From Chitinophagaceae bacterium (GTDB lineage: Bacteria; Bacteroidota; Bacteroidia; Chitinophagales; Chitinophagaceae), in NCBI GenBank assembly GCA_025923075.1, contig JAICGN010000033.1:1-37754 (forward strand): a stretch of DNA of 37,754 bases. The letters run 5' to 3'. Below, in pieces: positions 33,466 through 37,754 of the stretch; the stretch's first letter is position 1, and each line of letters opens with the position of its first letter. The translations under genes were made by a program, and so were the position numbers. A model generated the notes under the pieces. The model saw nothing but the letters and a program-made list of their open reading frames with translations. It did not search any database and was not told the DNA's origin.

Positions 33466-33828
33466 ATGAAAAAATGTGCAGCGTTTATATTACTGATATT
33501 TCACCTGAATTTTTCTATGTTTTTTCCGCAGTTGACGGAACTCGACATTGTTGATATCAGCGGAAAGCAAGCCGATGATATTAATAGTTTGATGGAATAC
33601 ATTGACCAGGTTACGCTGGGCAATGCTGATGCAACGCCAGAAGATGAAGATGATGATAATGGGCAAAGTTTCCTGGTTGTAAACGCGGTCGACTTATTTT
33701 GCCAGCAAACTTTTTTAGTTTCTCCACCCGCACAAATAGTAACAACTGAGAAAAAGTATCCTGAGTATAGCAACAGCAGGTTACCAAATCCGATCGCTGA
33801 TATTCTTTGCCCTCCTCCTAAGGTTTAA
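33466..33828 (+). CDS. Small secreted protein of unknown function
   Basis: 120 residues with a probable signal peptide (MKKCAAFILLIFHLNFSMFF). I do not recognise a family. Visible traits are an acidic run (PEDEDDDNG), two later Cys (LFCQQ and ILCPPPKV) and a Pro-rich end. Small exported proteins of this kind often stand before metal-efflux operons in Bacteroidota, but the following 374 nt hold no such genes. TTG (33431-33433), 17 nt, then TATTTTTG (33451-33458) is a perfect promoter form, yet it ends only 7 nt before the ATG, implying an almost leaderless transcript. A partial copy of the metal box (TATAAACATTC) lies at 33408. Confidence 0.6.
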   Translation: MKKCAAFILLIFHLNFSMFFPQLTELDIVDISGKQADDINSLMEYIDQVTLGNADATPEDEDDDNGQSFLVVNAVDLFCQQTFLVSPPAQIVTTEKKYPEYSNSRLPNPIADILCPPPKV

Positions 33829-34202
33829 TAAAAGCAAGGTTAGCTGGCATCCCCGTAAAGATGTCGAAGGTTTCCGGTACTACATTTTGCATTTCACAAT
33901 GCCGCTGATTTACTATTGATGATAATAGTATGATTCATTGAAAGTTTACTATTATGACGGGGTTGATAAATTCCAGGTCAGCCAAAGGAGAGTTGAATTG
34001 TCGTGATCGAAGAATGTAAGCCAACCAACTCAATCGAAAGGATTTGTAAAGTTTCCGTATGATATGTATCGCCCGAAACCGTACCGGTTGCCACCTTCAG
34101 AAAAGCATGAATTAAATTCCATACAAGCTACTACCGGCCCTGTTTCCGGCATAGGAACCACATTTTAGAAAAATCTTTACGTAACCTACTAAATGGGACA
34201 AT
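33829..34202. other. Gap with hairpins and a short open frame
   Basis: No sure gene. TACTATT (33911-33917), AATAGTA (33924-33930, extended leftwards to 33922) and TACTATTAT (33947-33955) allow two mutually exclusive hairpins. A frame open from 34007 to the TAG at 34166-34168 (internal ATG at 34064; SKGFVKFPYDMYRPKPYRLP) has protein-like composition, but no family is known to me. It may be a decayed gene. Confidence 0.4.
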
Positions 34203-35033
34203 ATGGACAGGATTAAAATGCTATTTTGCTTGGTTCTTTTAATTGTTGCCTGCAGTGATAAAAAATCGAAATTGAAATCGCCAGAGGGCTATGACCTTAA
34301 TAAGCCCGAAATTATTAATCTTTCAAAAAAAATAGACCAGGTTTCCGGGATAGTGTATTCAGCAGCAGATAATAGTTTATATGCAATCGATGATGATAAT
34401 GGCGACCTATACAACATAACGCTGACCCCAAAGCCCGAGGTACAAAAATGGAAATTTGGAAAGAAGAATGATTATGAAGACCTCGCTTTTGCTGATAGCG
34501 CTTTTTATATTCTCGAAAGCAGCGGCAGGCTTTTCAAATTCCCGTTTGGGTTTCCTATAACTGATGTAAAAGAATATAAACTGGAGTTAAGCGGTTTTAA
34601 CGAGTTTGAAACCTTATATTATGACAGTTCTTCACAACGGTTAATACTACTTTGCAAAGAATGTGAAGAGGATAAAAAAAAATCGGTCTCGGCTTATGCC
34701 TTTGACATCCGTTCGGATTCATTTGTCAGTACGCCTGTTTTAGAGCTAAAAAGAAAAGAGTTGGAAAAAACTCTGGATGATAAAGTCAGCAGGCTAAAAG
34801 CATCAGCGGGAGCAGTAGATCCGATTACCGGAAACATCTTTATTATTTCATCGATCAACAAACTATTAATTGTTGCTGACAAACAGTATCGCGTAAAGGA
34901 AGCGTATGAATTAAACCGGAGTACCTTTGGACAGCCGGAGGGAATTTGTTTTGCCCCCGATGGAACTTTGTTCATCTCAAATGAAGCGTCCGGCGATAAC
35001 AAAGCAGATATTTTAATTTTCAAAAAACAATAA
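34203..35033 (+). CDS. SdiA-regulated-like beta-propeller lipoprotein
   Basis: 276 residues with a lipoprotein signal (MDRIKMLFCLVLLIVACSDK, Cys17). The rest resembles the SdiA-regulated family, a beta-propeller of NHL-like strands: DQVSGIVYSAADNSLYAIDD, KNDYEDLAFADSAFYILES, and QPEGICFAPDGTLFISNEAS near the end. No enzyme activity is known. Its stop TAA shares its last A with the ATG of the transporter gene, implying coupled translation. Together they may form an outer/inner-membrane pair, which is inference. No metal-box promoter precedes it. Confidence 0.78.
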   Translation: MDRIKMLFCLVLLIVACSDKKSKLKSPEGYDLNKPEIINLSKKIDQVSGIVYSAADNSLYAIDDDNGDLYNITLTPKPEVQKWKFGKKNDYEDLAFADSAFYILESSGRLFKFPFGFPITDVKEYKLELSGFNEFETLYYDSSSQRLILLCKECEEDKKKSVSAYAFDIRSDSFVSTPVLELKRKELEKTLDDKVSRLKASAGAVDPITGNIFIISSINKLLIVADKQYRVKEAYELNRSTFGQPEGICFAPDGTLFISNEASGDNKADILIFKKQ

Positions 35034-36304
35034 TGGAACTACTGATTATATTTTTCCTGATATTATTGAATGGTGTTTTCTCCATGAGTGAAATTGCATT
35101 GGTTTCATCCAGAAAATTTAAGCTGGAAAGTGCAGCAAAAAGGGGCAATTTAAATGCAAAGAAAGCATTGGAGCTTGCTGAGAGCCCTAACACTTTTTTA
35201 TCAACAGTTCAAATTGGAATAACCCTAATAGGAATACTGACCGGTATATACAGCGGTGAAAAGATCACTGAAAATGTAAAAAATGCCATTATAAAAATTC
35301 CTTTCCTTGAGGAGTATGCACATTCCGTTTCTGTCATCCTTGTTCTGATCGTCCTTACTTTTTTTTCCATCGTATTCGGAGAATTAATACCCAAACGAAT
35401 TGGCCTGATGTTTCCGGAATCCATTGCAATGCTTGTAGCAAGACCAATGACCTTGATTTCCACGATCACTAAACCATTTATCTGGCTCCTGACCAGAACG
35501 AATGATTTATTTCTAAGCGTTTTTGGATTAAAGAACAGAAAAGAAGGAATTGTAAGTGAAGAGGAAATAAAAGCAATGGTCCAGGAAAGTGCTGAAGGGG
35601 GCGGCATTCAGGAGATAGAACAGGACATCGTTCACCGGGTATTTGCTTTAGGCGACCGTAGGGTAAATGAACTGATGACGCACCGCAGCGATTTAGTATA
35701 TTTTGACATCGCGGATGATCTTGACACGGTAAAGCAAAGAGCAGAAATTGAACCTCATTCTGTTTACCCGGTTGTAAATAAAAGTTTTGACAAACCTTTA
35801 GGCATTGTATCAGTAAAGGATATTTTTCCAAAAAATTTTAAGTCCATCGAATTTAACCTGAAAAATTTTCTGAAGCAGCCTGTTATTGTTCACGGTAATA
35901 CACCTGCTTATAAGGTACTTGAAAAATTCAGAGAGGCTAAGGTGCATTATGCTTTTATTATAGACGAGTACGGCGCGGTTGAAGGGTTAGTAAGTATGGA
36001 TGATATACTGGATGCTCTGGTAGGCGATGCTACGGAATATAATCAGCAGGAGTATAACATTATACAAAGGGAAGATGGAACGTGGCTCGCTGATGGACAA
36101 TATCCATTCTTTGAGTTTCTAAATTACTTTGATTTACCAAATGAAAAAATCAAAGGGGACTACAATACTCTTGGTGGATTTATGACATATCAGTTAAGGC
36201 ACATTCCATCACCCGGCGAAAAAATAAAATGGAACCAATTTGAATTAGAGGTGGTAGATATGGATGGAATGAGAATTGATAAGATACTGATCAAACTTAA
36301 GTAA
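35033..36304 (+). CDS. CNNM/CorC-type (hemolysin C family) membrane transporter
   Basis: 423 residues. Residues 1 to about 190 are a DUF21 (CNNM) transmembrane domain with the typical MSEIALVSSRKFKLE, STVQIGITLIGILTGIYSGE and FGELIPKRIGL. A CBS pair follows (about 205-325; ELMTHRSDLVYF, AFIIDEYGAVEGLVSMDDIL). The end (from about 340) is the CorC/HlyC domain (EDGTWLADGQYPFFEFLNYF). Proteins of this family export or regulate Mg2+ or Co2+; the hemolysin name is historic. It overlaps the lipoprotein gene by one base. It is the last intact gene inside the repeat-bounded segment. Confidence 0.92.
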   Translation: MELLIIFFLILLNGVFSMSEIALVSSRKFKLESAAKRGNLNAKKALELAESPNTFLSTVQIGITLIGILTGIYSGEKITENVKNAIIKIPFLEEYAHSVSVILVLIVLTFFSIVFGELIPKRIGLMFPESIAMLVARPMTLISTITKPFIWLLTRTNDLFLSVFGLKNRKEGIVSEEEIKAMVQESAEGGGIQEIEQDIVHRVFALGDRRVNELMTHRSDLVYFDIADDLDTVKQRAEIEPHSVYPVVNKSFDKPLGIVSVKDIFPKNFKSIEFNLKNFLKQPVIVHGNTPAYKVLEKFREAKVHYAFIIDEYGAVEGLVSMDDILDALVGDATEYNQQEYNIIQREDGTWLADGQYPFFEFLNYFDLPNEKIKGDYNTLGGFMTYQLRHIPSPGEKIKWNQFELEVVDMDGMRIDKILIKLK

Positions 36305-36319
36305 GCTATTATTACCGGA

Positions 36320-36433
36320 ATGAAATGGATCACAGGAAAATCACCGAAGGTTGATCGCACTGCCCTCCTGCCTATTAAAACTGGACGCCAATCTCATTGC
36401 ATTGGCGGGTTGCTGATTGAATACTCACTATAG
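36320..36433 (+). pseudogene. Fragment resembling the start of a ChrB chromate-resistance domain
   Basis: The frame encodes 37 residues starting MKWITGKSPKVDRTA. The ChrB-type domain (Chrom_resist) begins, from memory, with a W-[IV]-T-x-x-x-P-K-[IV]-D-R-[IV]-A motif followed by CPWLI. Here similarity stops after the Ala and the remaining codons (LLPIKTGRQSH) do not continue the family, which suggests small deletions and frameshifts. A very short remnant, so family assignment is tentative. It lies directly after the metal transporter gene, consistent with a former metal-resistance neighbour. Confidence 0.45.
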
Positions 36434-36720
36434 ATGAAAGTTCTCATCCCCTCAATTGAATAGAAATAAATATGAAATCATCTCGGTTCTCCTTATATAT
36501 AGGCTTTATATTTTTAGATGGGAGTGCAATCAGCAAACGGCAATCGTCTTTAATGTATCGCGACTGCGGGTATTCTTGTTTTGGGAATCAAGTTTTATAC
36601 CGGTGAGGCCGACGGGAGGTAGATAGATAAAACCAGTGAGGAGTTTTGCTCCCTTTTTGCCTCCTCGTAAAATAAATTCAGTGTAAAATAGTGAGAAAGA
36701 ATGCCACATGAGGTATTGGT

Positions 36721-36850
36721 GCGGAGAGAGAGAGGGAAATGAACCTTTCTCAAAATCTTTTGCAAATCAAAATTGTGAAGAAGCGTGAGGTTACTTATTC
36801 ATGAATTGCTCATTACTTTTCTTTTCTTAGCAGAGTAACGCAAAATCTGA
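36721..36850. repeat. Diverged direct repeat, copy B, with tRNA-3'-end-like edge
   Basis: Same orientation as copy A (28879-29000), 7.8 kb away. Shared blocks: GCGGAGAGAG, CCTTTCTCAAAA, CTTTTG, AATCAA, ATTGTG, GAGGTTA, then TAACGCAAA-TCT. Read on the minus strand the outer edge is GGTTCATTTCCCTCTCTC followed by TCTCCGC, reminiscent of the T-arm and acceptor of a bacterial tRNA-Ser, but no full tRNA can be folded. Confidence 0.6.
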
Positions 36851-36895
36851 ATACAAACTTAATTTTAGACTATTTTTCGATCATGCCTGCTAGAA

Positions 36896-37125
36896 TTAAT
36901 CGCGCGTATCCACTCCATACCAATACGCAGTATTGAAAGTATTGACCGCCAGAGCACTATCGCCAAGTATTGTCGATAGGATTTTGCAACCGGATTACAT
37001 TGTAGAAATGGAATAAAGCCATGATTTCTCCATACCCGGTATATCAGAAGTTAAATTGCTTTTGTGAATTGAAACCCAGACCATAACGTGCAGCGGCATC
37101 ATCACGATAAATACTAAATCTTACC
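36896..37125 (-). pseudogene. Frameshifted remnant of an unknown gene
   Basis: Read on the minus strand, one frame encodes RFSIYRDDAAARYGLGFNSQ and KQFNF before a stop. A shift of frame near 37050 continues DIPGMEKSWLYSISTM, then one stop, then ILSTILGDSALAVNTFNTAY and WYGVDTRD up to a TAA at 36896-36898. These pieces look like one protein broken by a frameshift and a nonsense change. I do not recognise the family. Confidence 0.5.
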
Positions 37126-37160
37126 TAAAAAATAATTTGAGCAATTGTCTTTGTGGCATT

Positions 37161-37754
37161 TTACAATGCGACTTTCCTATCCTGAAAAAGCTTTATTTCT
37201 TCAATTGTTCGGTTAAGCCTGCTTTTCTCAGCTGCGAAGGCCATTAAATGACTTTCAATCGAGACTTCAATAGAAGAACTCAATAAACTTTTATCCTGTT
37301 GAGCAATTGCTTGCACCCAGTCTCTAATTAATCCATGATCTCCCCCTCCATGCATATCTGTTTTCAAGTTCCATGATGTTTGTTTCCTGGTTTGAAAATC
37401 TGTCATTACAAAAGTTTCCATATTACCGAAAATATCTCCTTTCGATCCCATTATCCGTGTCCTTCGGCCTTCATACGAGACATGCGCCTCCATTGAAAAT
37501 GCAGCCGTAACTCCATTCTCAAAAATCATGTTTACCGTTAAATGATCAGGTTGATCATTATCCATCCGATAAACACATCTTCCATAATCCGTAGTTTTTA
37601 AATTCTCAAGTATGACCTTGTCCAATTTTGATTTGTCTTTTGGGAGATCGAATACGTAAAGTCTTTTTTTATCCCTAAGATAAATTTGCAAAGCCGAATA
37701 TGGACAAGTATGTTCAACCTTACAGCCATCCGTACATCGTTCTGTGCTTCCTTC
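37161..37754 (-). CDS. Gfo/Idh/MocA family oxidoreductase, C-terminal part
   Basis: The frame is open from the window edge (first codon GAA at 37752-37754) to the TAA at 37161-37163, 197 residues, with the N-terminal Rossmann domain outside the window. The visible part starts EGSTERCTDGCKVEHTCPYS, a Cys-rich segment typical of one oxidoreductase subgroup. It continues with GRCVYRMDNDQPDHLTVNMI, RRTRIMGSKGDIFGN and MHGGGDHGLIRDWVQAI as in the C-terminal alpha/beta domain. The Cys cluster might bind a metal. There is no reason to think the gene is broken. The substrate is unknown. Confidence 0.85.
   Translation of the reverse strand, partial: EGSTERCTDGCKVEHTCPYSALQIYLRDKKRLYVFDLPKDKSKLDKVILENLKTTDYGRCVYRMDNDQPDHLTVNMIFENGVTAAFSMEAHVSYEGRRTRIMGSKGDIFGNMETFVMTDFQTRKQTSWNLKTDMHGGGDHGLIRDWVQAIAQQDKSLLSSSIEVSIESHLMAFAAEKSRLNRTIEEIKLFQDRKVAL

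Larger units (their letters stand above)
36305..37160. other. Long non-coding stretch with decayed genes and repeat copy B
   Basis: 856 nt without an intact gene. From left to right: a ChrB-like fragment (36320-36433), an open frame at 36472-36609 of no known family, an inverted repeat GAGGAG/CTCCTC around 36640-36665, repeat copy B (36721-36850) and a minus-strand gene remnant (36896-37125). This looks like the scarred end of a mobile segment. Confidence 0.6.

Noticed and set aside
35209-35831. Two overlapping minus-strand open frames in the transporter gene
   Set aside because: Antisense to a sure CNNM/CorC gene and without domains.
36721-36748. Possible tRNA gene on the minus strand at repeat copy B
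   Set aside because: Only the T-arm and acceptor-like end is visible; no D-arm, anticodon arm or matching 5' acceptor strand precedes it. The same holds for copy A.

Overview
The window looks like chromosomal DNA of a Bacteroidota bacterium, most likely of the Chitinophagaceae type. This is inferred from the moderately AT-rich base composition, the near absence of Shine-Dalgarno sites, several promoters of the Bacteroidota form (a perfect TAnnTTTG -7 box), secreted Gfo/Idh/MocA oxidoreductases, and the family content. No rRNA, intact tRNA, CRISPR array or recognisable insertion sequence was seen.

Region 1 (1-11937, + strand) is a glucuronoxylan and hemicellulose utilisation locus. After the end of a PmoA-like (DUF6807) gene and a gap full of short palindromes come a TAT-exported Gfo/Idh/MocA oxidoreductase, a lipoprotein oxidoreductase, a secreted bicupin, an SGNH sialate O-acetylesterase-like enzyme, a CE15 glucuronoyl esterase, a CE1 esterase, a GH43 enzyme, a stand-alone DUF5597 protein and a GH10 xylanase lipoprotein. 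Genes are tightly packed, several with ATGA or abutting junctions. Together they could remove acetyl, glucuronoyl and feruloyl groups and cut the xylan chain. No SusC/SusD pair is present in the window.

Region 2 (12178-24976) is mainly about DNA repair and stress. It holds a two-HKD phospholipase D/cardiolipin synthase, a YdjM-type membrane protein, a three-domain LigD ligase, a DUF892 ferritin-like protein, a short-chain dehydrogenase, a small helical protein, a Nudix hydrolase and the mutasome operon imuA-imuB-dnaE2 (minus strand). The operon has a promoter with a palindrome placed exactly over its spacer.

Region 3 (25284-28814) is a two-gene unit of unclear function: a cytoplasmic gluzincin (HExxH...E) metallopeptidase and a ComEC-like metallo-beta-lactamase-fold protein, 6 nt apart.

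Region 4 (28879-36850) is bounded by two diverged direct repeats whose outer edge resembles the 3' end of a tRNA gene. Inside lies a metal-handling (probably copper) set: an AraC regulator with an HMA metal-binding domain, a membrane-anchored tandem DJ-1 protein, a multicopper oxidase without a signal peptide, an HMA-MauE membrane protein, a small secreted protein, an SdiA-regulated-like lipoprotein and a CNNM/CorC-type transporter. Three of the promoters share a roughly 30-bp box at a fixed distance (47-48 bp) from a perfect -7 element, with no -33 element. This is the best candidate for an undescribed regulon, probably read by the HMA-AraC protein.

Region 5 (36305-37754) is mostly decayed sequence: a fragment resembling the start of a ChrB chromate-resistance domain, repeat copy B, a frameshifted gene remnant on the minus strand, and finally the C-terminal part of another Gfo/Idh/MocA oxidoreductase running off the window edge.
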